A stretch of 64,000 nt of DNA from Bacteroidaceae bacterium (GTDB taxonomy: Bacteria > Bacteroidota > Bacteroidia > Bacteroidales > Bacteroidaceae). The position numbers and the translations under genes are program-made. The stretch is from contig JAFSWM010000015.1 of assembly GCA_017444485.1 (NCBI GenBank), positions 1-64,000 on the forward strand. Reading direction: 5' to 3'. Below, in pieces: positions 18,738 through 25,484 of the stretch; positions within the stretch are counted from its first letter, which is position 1; the number at the start of each line of letters is the position of its first letter. The notes below the pieces were generated by a model, which saw only the letters and a program-made list of their open reading frames with translations, searched no databases and was not told the DNA's origin.

Positions 18738-18780
18738 CAAAAGCAAAACAAGATGCTACGATGTCCTTGTTTTGCTTTTG
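18738..18780. terminator. strong hairpin ending the polysaccharide locus
   Basis: A perfect 15-bp inverted repeat (18738-18752 and 18766-18780; CAAAAGCAAAACAAG) has a 13-base loop and ends in a T run on both strands. It lies downstream of the plus-strand locus and of the minus-strand tRNA-Lys, so it can terminate both. Confidence 0.8.
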
Positions 18781-18812
18781 AAGTAATTTCGTGATACCGT
18801 TGGGAACACTTG

Positions 18813-18885
18813 TGATCCGCTTGGGGCTCGAACCCAAGACCCCAACATTAAAAGTGTTGTGCTCTACCAACTGAGCTAGAGGATC
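18813..18885 (-). tRNA. tRNA-Lys (TTT)
   Basis: On the minus strand the cloverleaf is complete: acceptor arm GATCCTC...GCGGATC with one T-C mismatch, D arm AGCTCAGTTGGTAGAGC, anticodon loop CTTTTAA (anticodon TTT) on a CAACA/TGTTG stem, and T arm TTGGGTTCGAGCCCCAA. CCA is not encoded. Confidence 0.95.
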
Positions 18886-18931
18886 ATTGGTTGTTGCATA
18901 AGGGGAAAGGTGTTTTCCTGCTTTGCGGCTG

Positions 18932-18962
18932 CAAAGGTAGGGCTAAAATCGGAACGCGCCAA
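18932..18962 (-). promoter_or_regulatory. promoter of tRNA-Lys
   Basis: Read on the minus strand, TTG (18962-18960) is followed after 20 bases by TACCTTTG (18939-18932), a full Bacteroidetes -33/-7 pair about 45 bases before the tRNA. Confidence 0.65.
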
Positions 18963-18990
18963 GGAAAAAGCGGATTTTTGAGCGATTAGT

Positions 18991-19021
18991 TTGCCTATTT
19001 GGAATTCTTGGCGTATTTTTG
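18991..19021 (+). promoter_or_regulatory. promoter of tRNA-Thr
   Basis: TTG at 18991-18993 and TATTTTTG at 19014-19021 are 20 bases apart and point towards tRNA-Thr at 19142. It is divergent from the tRNA-Lys promoter. Confidence 0.55.
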
Positions 19022-19141
19022 CGCCGTCTTTAGGACAAAACGGGTAAGTGCTGCACGGCCAGCTCCCTTCGAATCCTCCAGGGCTTGACCGCAGCAAAGG
19101 TAGTTGGTTGTAGCGGCGCGATGCAGAGAGCTTACCCACCC

Positions 19142-19215
19142 GCCTCTTTAGCTCAGTTGGCCAGAGCACGTGATTTGTAATCTCGGGGTCGTTGGTTCGA
19201 ATCCGACAAGAGGCT
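19142..19215 (+). tRNA. tRNA-Thr (TGT)
   Basis: The cloverleaf is complete: acceptor GCCTCTT/AAGAGGC, D arm AGCTCAGTTGGCCAGAGC, anticodon loop TTTGTAA (anticodon TGT), T arm GTTGGTTCGAATCCGAC. No encoded CCA follows. The MBOAT gene starts 55 bases downstream. Confidence 0.95.
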
Positions 19216-19270
19216 CTCCAGTGACACCACACTCAGGTCAGAATGCCGCCGACGGAATGCTCTGCCGGCG

Positions 19271-20785
19271 GTGTTTCATTTTGTAAGGCTTTCTATGGGT
19301 TTCACCGCTGTTCTCTGCCATTGGCTTACAGAGATGGCCGCCTTCCTGACTGAATCGGGAGGTGTCCTGCTGTTTTGCAGCATTCGTTTCTGGGCCGTCT
19401 TCGTGGTGTTCCTTGCAGGCTATGCGTTGCTGAGGTATTCCCGCCGTGGCGCGATGATGGCCTATGTGGTGGCTTTTGGCTTGTTTCTTGCTTTTAAGGC
19501 CAATGGCTTGCTGATGCTCCTGCTCCCCTTCACGGCGGTGGCGACCTGGATGCTTGTGAACTGTCTTAGGGAGGCTGTTGGCACTGTGCCACGGCGTGCG
19601 TGGCTCGCGTTCATTGTGGTGCTCAATTTCGTGCCGCTGATTTACTTCAAATACGCCAACTTTTTGGGTGCGTCGCTGGCCGCCATGGTTGGGAGCAATT
19701 TCTCGCCGTGGAAAATTGCCTTGCCGGTGGGTATCTCGTTCTACACGTTCCAGAGCGTCAGTTATGTGGTGGATGTGTATCGCGGTACGTTCCGCCTGCG
19801 CCCCACCTTGTTGGAGTTTCTTTTCTACCTGACGTTCTTTCCGCTGTTGCTGGCCGGCCCCATCACGCGTGCCGCCACGCTCATTCCGCAGATGCGGCGT
19901 TTGGGCTGTGTGGCCTCGCATATGGTGTGGTATGGCGTGTGGCTCTTCATTTGTGGCTTGCTGAAGAAGGCGGTTTGTGCTGATTATTTGGCGCAGTTTG
20001 TGAACCTGGTGTATGACGACCCCGTGGCATACAGCGGTTTTGAGAACCTGATGGCAACGGCGGGCTATACCTTGCAGATTTACCTTGATTTCAGCGGTTA
20101 CAGCGACATGGCCATTGGCCTGGCCGCCATGCTTGGTTTCCGCTTGCGCGACAATTTTAATGCCCCTTACCAGTCGCTGAATGTCTCGGAGTTCTGGCGT
20201 CGCTGGCACATCAGCCTTTCCACCTGGTTTCGCGATTATCTTTACATCCCGCTTGGTGGCAATCGCAAGGGGATGGCTCGCACTTATGCCAACAACTTCC
20301 TGACGATGGTCGTGGCGGGCGTATGGCATGGCGCTTCGTGGATGTTCGTCATCTGGGGTGCGATGCACGGCGCTGCGTTGGTGGTGCACAAGTTCTGCAA
20401 GCGTCTCTTCCTCGTTGCGTTGCCCGCTTCCTGGTGGCTGAAGGCTTCGGCCTGGGTGCTGACTACGGTGTTTGTGATGGCCGCCTGGGTGTTTTTCCGT
20501 GCCCCCGACCTGACTGTCGCTGCGTCGGTGTTTGCGCGTATTTTTACCGACTTTGATTGGGCCTACCTTGTGCCTTTTGTGCAGGTCAGGTGGCTCTGGT
20601 GCTTGGTGATGGTTGTGGCAGCCGTATGCCACACCCCTGCAGTTACGCGCTGTGCGCCTCGTCTTGCTGCGGCCTTTGTCTGCGCGCCGTGGGTGGTGAA
20701 GTTTGTCGTATTCGTCTGCACCGTCCAGTTGGCGGTTGAGGCTGGTCAGAGCACGGTGCAGCCTTTTATTTACGCGCAGTTCTGA
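19271..20785 (+). CDS. MBOAT family membrane O-acyltransferase (AlgI/DltB-like)
   Basis: The product is 504 residues long; ATG 19271 is the first start, and ATG 19295 is a possible alternative. About ten membrane segments are visible. MBOAT marks are LPVGISFYTFQSVSYVVDVY, FPLLLAGPITRA, NVSEFWRRWHISLSTWFRDY and the catalytic-histidine segment VAGVWHGASWMFVIWGAMHG near residue 350; the chain ends FIYAQF as in intact members. Such proteins transfer acyl groups to extracellular polysaccharide or other surface polymers. The usual SGNH/DHHW partner gene is not next to it. It lies just outside the polysaccharide locus and faces the convergent phosphopantetheinyl transferase gene. Confidence 0.9.
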   Translation: MFHFVRLSMGFTAVLCHWLTEMAAFLTESGGVLLFCSIRFWAVFVVFLAGYALLRYSRRGAMMAYVVAFGLFLAFKANGLLMLLLPFTAVATWMLVNCLREAVGTVPRRAWLAFIVVLNFVPLIYFKYANFLGASLAAMVGSNFSPWKIALPVGISFYTFQSVSYVVDVYRGTFRLRPTLLEFLFYLTFFPLLLAGPITRAATLIPQMRRLGCVASHMVWYGVWLFICGLLKKAVCADYLAQFVNLVYDDPVAYSGFENLMATAGYTLQIYLDFSGYSDMAIGLAAMLGFRLRDNFNAPYQSLNVSEFWRRWHISLSTWFRDYLYIPLGGNRKGMARTYANNFLTMVVAGVWHGASWMFVIWGAMHGAALVVHKFCKRLFLVALPASWWLKASAWVLTTVFVMAAWVFFRAPDLTVAASVFARIFTDFDWAYLVPFVQVRWLWCLVMVVAAVCHTPAVTRCAPRLAAAFVCAPWVVKFVVFVCTVQLAVEAGQSTVQPFIYAQF

Positions 20786-20925
20786 CGTTTGCTCCCTTAA
20801 TTCTGTTTCCTTCGAAGCACTGCCTGGCTTTTCGCTTATCCCTGGACGATACCTTGGGTTATGGCACGCACCAGTTCCCTTCCATGCACGCATGGCCGAG
20901 GAACTCATGCCTTTCATGAGGCAGA

Positions 20926-21513
20926 TTAGAGGTTAGGAGTAGGGCAGGGGCGGCTTTCTGACAGCCCTTGTCTGATTTCGGTGGCCACGGCGAGGATGTG
21001 GCCGCGCCTTTCGAGGAAACTGATCTTTGCAGCGTAGGGTGCAGCACTTTCGGCTGTGTCCTGGTTGAAAGCCGTGAGGCAGATGTCGGTCATGGCGCGC
21101 GCCTGTGTGCCATAGAGTTTGAATACGGCTTCCTTGGCGCACCACACGCGCGTTGCCTCCGCTTCATCGGAACGTTCTTGGAGCAATGCGCGCTCTTTGG
21201 CCTCGGTGATGCGTGGCAGAACCCGCCTGGTGCGCGGCCCGATGGCCTCGATGTCGATGCCTACGGGGTAAGCACATAGCGCAATGGCAATGTGGCTCTG
21301 GGTGTGTGTGATGCTGATGTGCAGGCCGTTGGCTGCGGTGAGAAACGGCTTCCCCTCTGGTGTGTGAGAGAGCCCCGTGGGTTGAAGCCCAGCGGCTTTG
21401 AGCAGCAGTCCGATGGTTTCCCGTTGTTTATTTATGGGGAGGGGCTTCTCGGTGGGTGCAGCGTCGGCAATCCATACGGTGACGTCCCCCGTCCGTAGGG
21501 TTTCAATCTGCAT
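20926..21513 (-). CDS. 4'-phosphopantetheinyl transferase (Sfp-type)
   Basis: The product is 195 residues long. The Sfp signature is present: ISITHTQSHIAIAL, GIDIEAIGPRTRRVLPRI with the Mg-binding Asp and Glu, and WCAKEAVFKLYG. It transfers the phosphopantetheine arm of CoA to a serine of carrier proteins such as AcpP. The start overlaps the end of gldE by 11 bases, making it the last gene of the bamD-led minus-strand operon. Length is slightly short for the family but both core motifs are intact. Confidence 0.9.
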   Translation of the reverse strand: MQIETLRTGDVTVWIADAAPTEKPLPINKQRETIGLLLKAAGLQPTGLSHTPEGKPFLTAANGLHISITHTQSHIAIALCAYPVGIDIEAIGPRTRRVLPRITEAKERALLQERSDEAEATRVWCAKEAVFKLYGTQARAMTDICLTAFNQDTAESAAPYAAKISFLERRGHILAVATEIRQGLSESRPCPTPNL

Positions 21514-22759
21514 CGTCGGCCTGTTGTGACGAGCGTTTCACGCGCAGTTTGCTGATGCGTCGGTTCTCCACTTGCAGCACTTCGATTTCCAGCCCGTAGG
21601 CTTTGGCCGTGTCGTGCAGTTCGGGGAAACCGTCGAGCAGTGCAAGGACGAGGCCCGCCGCTGTGTCAGCCTCGCCGCTCCTGTGTGCCACTTCGTCCTC
21701 GTCGAGGTTGAAGAAGTCGCAAAAGTCGGCCAGGCTTGTCTCGCCTTCCACGATGTAGTCGTCTTCGGCAAGGCGGATGAAGTGCTGTTTCTCCTCGTCG
21801 AACTCGTCTTGTATGTCGCCGAAGATTTCCTCCCAGATGTCTTCCATCGTCACCACGCCAGCCATCGCTCCGTATTCGTCCACCACGACGGCGATGTGTA
21901 CGCGGCTTTTCTTGAATTCGCGCAGCAGGTCGCGAATGGTTTTGTTCTCGGGAATAAAGAAGGGTTGCCTCACCAGGCGTTGCCACTCAAACGTATCGGG
22001 TTTGTCGAGGTGCGGCAGCAGGTCCTTGATGTAGAGTATGCCCCGCACGCGGTCGGGCGAGCCTTCGTAAACGGGAATGCGAGAATAGTTCTCCTCCTCC
22101 ACCTTGCGCAGCACTTCGGCAAATCCAGCCTTGTCGTCGAGCGCGAAGACGCGTGCTCGGGGTGTCATGAGGTCGCCTGCTGTCTCATCGCCGAAGCGCA
22201 GTATGCTTTTCAAGATTTCTTTTTCTCCCTGGCTGCCCGCGGTGTCGTAGTTCTCGATGGCGCGTTCCAGGTTTTTGAGCGTGGTGTCGGGGTCCTCCGC
22301 ACCGCTGTTTCCCAATCTGCCTGTGCGTTTGGTGAGCAGGCCCGCGGTCTTGACGAGTAGCAGTGCCGTTGTGGCGGTGCGGCTGATGATACAGGTGGCA
22401 TAGGCCGCTGCGAGGCGACGTGGCAAGATGCCGCCCACGACGATGGCGAGCACGGCCATTGTGGCGGTTGCTGCCAGCAGGTTTTCGTATCCCCATAGGC
22501 TCACTGCCGCTGCCAGTCCTGCTGCAGCGTAGATGGCGAGCAACAGACTGCGGTAGAGCATCACGGCCTGTCGCAGGCGATTGGGGTGAGCCCACAGCAC
22601 GGCGAGGCGTTGTCTTTTCTTGTCGGAGAGGTGGCGCAGGCTACGTGCCGATTCTGCGCTCAGCGAGGTGAAGCCGCGCTCCACTGCCGCGAGGAAGGCC
22701 ATTCCGAAAAGGGAAAGCACGCTCACGGCGGCGAGAGAGCATACTACGGGGGTGGGCAT
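21503..22759 (-). CDS. gldE: GldE-like CNNM/CBS-pair membrane protein
   Basis: The product is 418 residues long. Order of domains: a CNNM (DUF21) membrane domain in the first 170 residues (AAVERGFTSLSAESARSL), a CBS pair (DLMTPRARVFALD, YSRIPVYEGSPDRVRGILYIKDLLPHL, VVVDEYGAMAGVVTMEDIWEEI), and a C-terminal CorC/HlyC transporter-associated domain. This is the GldE layout of Bacteroidetes, tied genetically to gliding and type IX secretion in relatives. Placement between ssb and a phosphopantetheinyl transferase is familiar from Bacteroidales genomes. A plain divalent-ion exporter of the CorC type is the alternative. Confidence 0.85.
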   Translation of the reverse strand: MPTPVVCSLAAVSVLSLFGMAFLAAVERGFTSLSAESARSLRHLSDKKRQRLAVLWAHPNRLRQAVMLYRSLLLAIYAAAGLAAAVSLWGYENLLAATATMAVLAIVVGGILPRRLAAAYATCIISRTATTALLLVKTAGLLTKRTGRLGNSGAEDPDTTLKNLERAIENYDTAGSQGEKEILKSILRFGDETAGDLMTPRARVFALDDKAGFAEVLRKVEEENYSRIPVYEGSPDRVRGILYIKDLLPHLDKPDTFEWQRLVRQPFFIPENKTIRDLLREFKKSRVHIAVVVDEYGAMAGVVTMEDIWEEIFGDIQDEFDEEKQHFIRLAEDDYIVEGETSLADFCDFFNLDEDEVAHRSGEADTAAGLVLALLDGFPELHDTAKAYGLEIEVLQVENRRISKLRVKRSSQQADDAD

Positions 22760-22768
22760 ACGCTCGGG

Positions 22769-23146
22769 TTAAGGGTTTGAAGGGCTCTGGGCAGCGTTAG
22801 CCTGTGACTCGGCGCGCGGGGTGAGCAGTTCCATGTTGGTGGCCCAAATCTCAGTCACGGTGTGTTCGTGTCCTTTCTTGTCGGTCCATTCGCGGGTGCG
22901 CAGTTCTCCCTCCACATAGAGTTTGTCACCTTTGTGGACATAGCGTTCCGCGATTTCTGCTAGTCTGCGCCAAAGCACGATGCGGTGCCACTCAGTACGC
23001 TCGGGCACCTCTGTGCCGCTCTGCAGGCGGTAGGCGCGTGTGGTGGTGGCCAGACTCACCACGGCGGTGGCCACTCCCGCGTCCACATATCTGACGTCGG
23101 GCTCGCGGCCCACGTTGCCGATGAGCATCACTTTGTTGAGGGACAT
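22769..23146 (-). CDS. ssb: single-stranded DNA-binding protein
   Basis: The product is 125 residues long and consists almost entirely of the OB fold: MSLNKVMLIGNVGREPDVRY, TEWHRIVLWRRLAEIAERYV, KGDKLYVEGELRTREW. It binds single-stranded DNA during replication and repair. The C-terminus is short (SQANAAQSPSNP) and lacks the acidic DDDIPF-type tip that recruits partner proteins. It sits 9 bases before gldE in the same operon. Confidence 0.9.
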   Translation of the reverse strand: MSLNKVMLIGNVGREPDVRYVDAGVATAVVSLATTTRAYRLQSGTEVPERTEWHRIVLWRRLAEIAERYVHKGDKLYVEGELRTREWTDKKGHEHTVTEIWATNMELLTPRAESQANAAQSPSNP

Positions 23147-23168
23147 GGTGTGTAGGTGCTTGGTCGGG

Positions 23169-23621
23169 TTATCTCAGTCTGTCGGCGGCGCGCACCAGGC
23201 GTTCGTCGCTGCGTATGCCGCGCATGGCCAGGAGGGTGAATGCCACTGCCAGCAGCAACAGGGCCGCGGCGGGGTGGGGCAGGGCATCGGTGGCGGGCAT
23301 CGCTTTTCCCACCTGCCATATCTGCACGCCCGCCAGTGTGGCGAGGCAGATGTCAGCAATCAGTGCCGAGCGGCAGGTGCGCAGTTGGTTGGGCCTGTTC
23401 TTGTATCCAAACACGGCCACGAGGCGCAGGGCGATGCCCATGATGAGGAACACTGCGGGCATCCACGCGGGCATCCCCGTGTCGATGGGTGCACCGTTGG
23501 CCGTGGCGGTGAAGGCGGTGATGATGGCCCCGGGGCCGGCGGTGCCTATGGGAAGGAAACACAAGGCCACACCGCAGGCAACGGCCAGCAACAGATAAAT
23601 GGTCTGTATGCGTTGTATCAT
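23169..23621 (-). CDS. DUF4293 family membrane protein
   Basis: The product is 150 residues long with four membrane segments (near residues 7-26, 52-68, 86-104 and 119-135). MIQRIQTIYLLLA is the typical start of DUF4293 proteins, which are confined to Bacteroidetes and regularly follow the omega-like subunit gene. The function is unknown. The spacing to neighbours (29 bases upstream, 22 downstream) fits an operon. Confidence 0.8.
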   Translation of the reverse strand: MIQRIQTIYLLLAVACGVALCFLPIGTAGPGAIITAFTATANGAPIDTGMPAWMPAVFLIMGIALRLVAVFGYKNRPNQLRTCRSALIADICLATLAGVQIWQVGKAMPATDALPHPAAALLLLAVAFTLLAMRGIRSDERLVRAADRLR

Positions 23622-23650
23622 GGCGTTATTTCTCGGTGCCGTGTGCGCTT

Positions 23651-23989
23651 TTAGTCGTCAAGGGCGTCCTTGTCCTTCTCCGGGTTGCGGAAATAGACGT
23701 TGCCGTCCTCGAACTCCTTGGTGGCAATGAGCGTGGCCTTGGGGAGTTTCTCGTAGTAGCGTGAAATCTCTATCTGTTCACGATTTTCGAAGGTCTCTTC
23801 GAGCGTGTCGTTCCCCTGTGCAAATTCTTTGAGTTTGCGTTGCAGGTCGTTCTTCATCTCGTTGCCGATTTGGTTGGCGCGCTTCGACATGATTACAACG
23901 CTCTCGTAGATGTTGCCAGTTTCCTCGCACATGTCCATGAGGTTGTGCGTGATGGTGTTGGTGGGGGCTTTTGTCTTCTTGTAGTCCAT
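23651..23989 (-). CDS. omega-like RNA polymerase subunit (Bacteroidetes type)
   Basis: The product is 112 residues long. MDYKKTKAPTNTITHNLMDM and GNIYESVVIMSKRANQIG match the Rpb6/omega-like proteins of Bacteroidetes, in which the helix with SKRANQI docks on the beta-prime subunit. The position between bamD and the DUF4293 gene is the standard context. It should help polymerase assembly. Confidence 0.85.
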   Translation of the reverse strand: MDYKKTKAPTNTITHNLMDMCEETGNIYESVVIMSKRANQIGNEMKNDLQRKLKEFAQGNDTLEETFENREQIEISRYYEKLPKATLIATKEFEDGNVYFRNPEKDKDALDD

Positions 23990-24022
23990 ATTGGGTGTGT
24001 TGTTGTTTTCTTCGGTGTGGGC

Positions 24023-24874
24023 CTATGCGCCGCTATTCTCGGTGTTGGGATTGCTCTGCAGTTGGGGGCTGTAGCGCTCGTACAGGCGGTCGGCCTCCTT
24101 GCGACGGGGCGAGGCGGGGAATTCGTTGATGTAGTTGTGGTATTCGTCGATGGCGCTGGCGAGGCGTTCCTGCTTCTTGGAGGGTATGCTCTGTGCGGCG
24201 AGGTTGAATTTGGCTTGCAGAACGAGCAACATGAAGTCCTCGCGGCGCTTCATATAAGGGTAGTCGCGCAGTGCATTCTCGGCGGTGGTGATGCAGGCTT
24301 GGTAGTTGTTGCCCGTGCCGAGGCAGTTGCCTTTGTACGTGCCCAAATCGTAGTAGAGTTTAGCCGAGAGCCATTCTTTCTCAATGAGTTGGTCTTGCAG
24401 TTCAAACACCTTGCTGCGTGCATCGTTGGTCAGCGTGCTTCGTGGGTATCGCTCCACGAAGGCCGAGAGTTCTTTCACGGCATCGTAGGTGGCCGTCTGG
24501 TCGAGCCTCACCTCAGGTACGCTCTTGTAGAGCGCCACTCCGCAGTTGTACATGGCTTGCTCGGCGAAGCGTCCGCGCGGATAGTCGGTGTAGTACTTGC
24601 GCAGTATGGTGGCCGCGGCCTCGTAGTCGCGGGCGTTGAGCGTGGCGATGCCGTGCATGTAGAGTGCCTCTTCGCCCACCTCGGTGCCGCGCAGGGCGGG
24701 TAGGATCTGGTCGAGCAGCAATGCGGCGCGGTTGTATTGTCCGCGCATGTAGTATTCTTTGGCGGCCTCGTATTTATAGAAGGGGTCGCTTGATTTCTGT
24801 ACGCGCGTGATGTCGCTGCACGCGGTGAGCGCAGCGGCTACGAGCAGGAGCGTGAGGAGATGTGGTATGCGCAT
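24023..24874 (-). CDS. bamD: outer membrane protein assembly factor BamD
   Basis: The product is 283 residues long. A lipoprotein signal (MRIPHLLTLLLVAAALTACS, Cys 19) is followed by tetratricopeptide-type helices (YEAAKEYYMRGQYNRAALLL, YTDYPRGRFAEQAMYNCGVA). Together these define BamD, the lipoprotein of the beta-barrel assembly complex at the inner face of the outer membrane. It heads a six-gene minus-strand operon with a clear promoter at 24897-24926. Confidence 0.9.
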   Translation of the reverse strand: MRIPHLLTLLLVAAALTACSDITRVQKSSDPFYKYEAAKEYYMRGQYNRAALLLDQILPALRGTEVGEEALYMHGIATLNARDYEAAATILRKYYTDYPRGRFAEQAMYNCGVALYKSVPEVRLDQTATYDAVKELSAFVERYPRSTLTNDARSKVFELQDQLIEKEWLSAKLYYDLGTYKGNCLGTGNNYQACITTAENALRDYPYMKRREDFMLLVLQAKFNLAAQSIPSKKQERLASAIDEYHNYINEFPASPRRKEADRLYERYSPQLQSNPNTENSGA

Positions 24875-24896
24875 CGGGTTACACTTTTTCAGCCTG

Positions 24897-24926
24897 CAAA
24901 ATTACGCTTTCTCGGATATCCTGCAA
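24897..24926 (-). promoter_or_regulatory. promoter of the bamD operon
   Basis: On the minus strand TTG (24926-24924) and TAATTTTG (24904-24897) are 19 bases apart, an exact Bacteroidetes promoter. The transcript would begin about 15 bases before the bamD start. Confidence 0.7.
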
Positions 24927-24949
24927 AGGCGGCGGGCTGAATTTAGTGC

Positions 24950-24994
24950 GGCGGCCCGCGTGTTTAGCCTTTTTTAGGAAACACGCGGCCCGCC
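24950..24994. repeat. GC-rich hairpin upstream of bamD
   Basis: Arms 24950-24965 and 24979-24994 pair over 15 of 16 positions (GGCGGCCCGCGTGTTT against AAACACGCGGCCCGCC). A run of six T in the loop is not in terminator position. It may end transcription from the right or mark a repeat. Confidence 0.6.
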
Positions 24995-25101
24995 GTGGGG
25001 ACAAAATGTGCCTTTCACGGACCTACGAAAGGCGCCTACCCATGTCGGAACGCAGGTGTCGCACCTGGTCTGGTGCAGGTGCGTTGCGGGCGAAACAAGA
25101 A

Positions 25102-25146
25102 CGGACTTCGTTTAAACAAGGTCCGTGATCGTTTAAACGAAGTCCG
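25102..25146. repeat. palindromic repeat (GGACTTCGTTTAAAC type)
   Basis: CGGACTTCGTTTAAAC (25102-25117) and its exact reverse complement (25131-25146) flank AAGGTCCGTGATC. The loop carries AAGGTCCGTG and the arm joins the GTTTAAAC and GGACTTCGT words, linking the copies at 1929-1980 and 46366-46431. Confidence 0.75.
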
Positions 25147-25283
25147 ATGTAGTTTCTGCCGTCTGGGGCAGTGCGGTATGTGGGGCGGATGGGCTGCCTC
25201 GTGCTTCCGTGCCGTAAAGGTAGCGCTGCGTGGCCGGTGGTGGCAAGGACAAAATGTACGATAGGCGGTTGCCGGTCGATTGG

Positions 25284-25481
25284 TCAGCCTTCTTCTTCCT
25301 CCTCTTCTGTTTCGTCCTCCCACCATGCGTGGCGGCGGGTGTAGATTTCATCGTCGCCAATCGTATCGTGCACACTGGGCGTCACTACGGCTTGATAGCC
25401 GCCGGTCATCTCCACGAGGCGCATTGTGGGCCGCGCGGGGTAGGCCTTGCGTGCCGGTGTGGTACTTACGGGGTGTGCCAT
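25284..25481 (-). CDS. small acidic-tailed protein, unrecognised
   Basis: A 65-codon frame begins three bases after the stop of the endonuclease gene on the same strand. The product reads MAHPVSTTPARKAYPARP..., then DDEIYTRRHAWWEDE and a run of glutamates to the end. Its composition is unlike the surrounding non-coding translations, and the tight spacing suggests translation coupled to the upstream gene. I do not recognise a family; no signal peptide or membrane segment is visible. It may be a small Bacteroidales-restricted protein. Confidence 0.45.
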   Translation of the reverse strand: MAHPVSTTPARKAYPARPTMRLVEMTGGYQAVVTPSVHDTIGDDEIYTRRHAWWEDETEEEEEEG

Positions 25482-25484
25482 GGC

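Larger units (their letters stand above)
24875..25283. other. intergenic region rich in hairpins
   Basis: The 409-base gap holds the bamD promoter, a large GC hairpin (24950-24994), a smaller GCCTTTC/GAAAGGC hairpin near 25011-25034 and the dispersed palindrome at 25102-25146. No convincing gene is present; the open frames are low-complexity shadows. Confidence 0.5.

Noticed and set aside
19060..19100. A third tRNA suggested by a TTCGAATCC word
   Set aside because: No cloverleaf can be folded around it; it is only a short chance match.
19238..20917. A 559-codon minus-strand frame
   Set aside because: It lies opposite the MBOAT gene and reads as Arg/His/Gln-rich sequence; the MBOAT frame has clear motifs.
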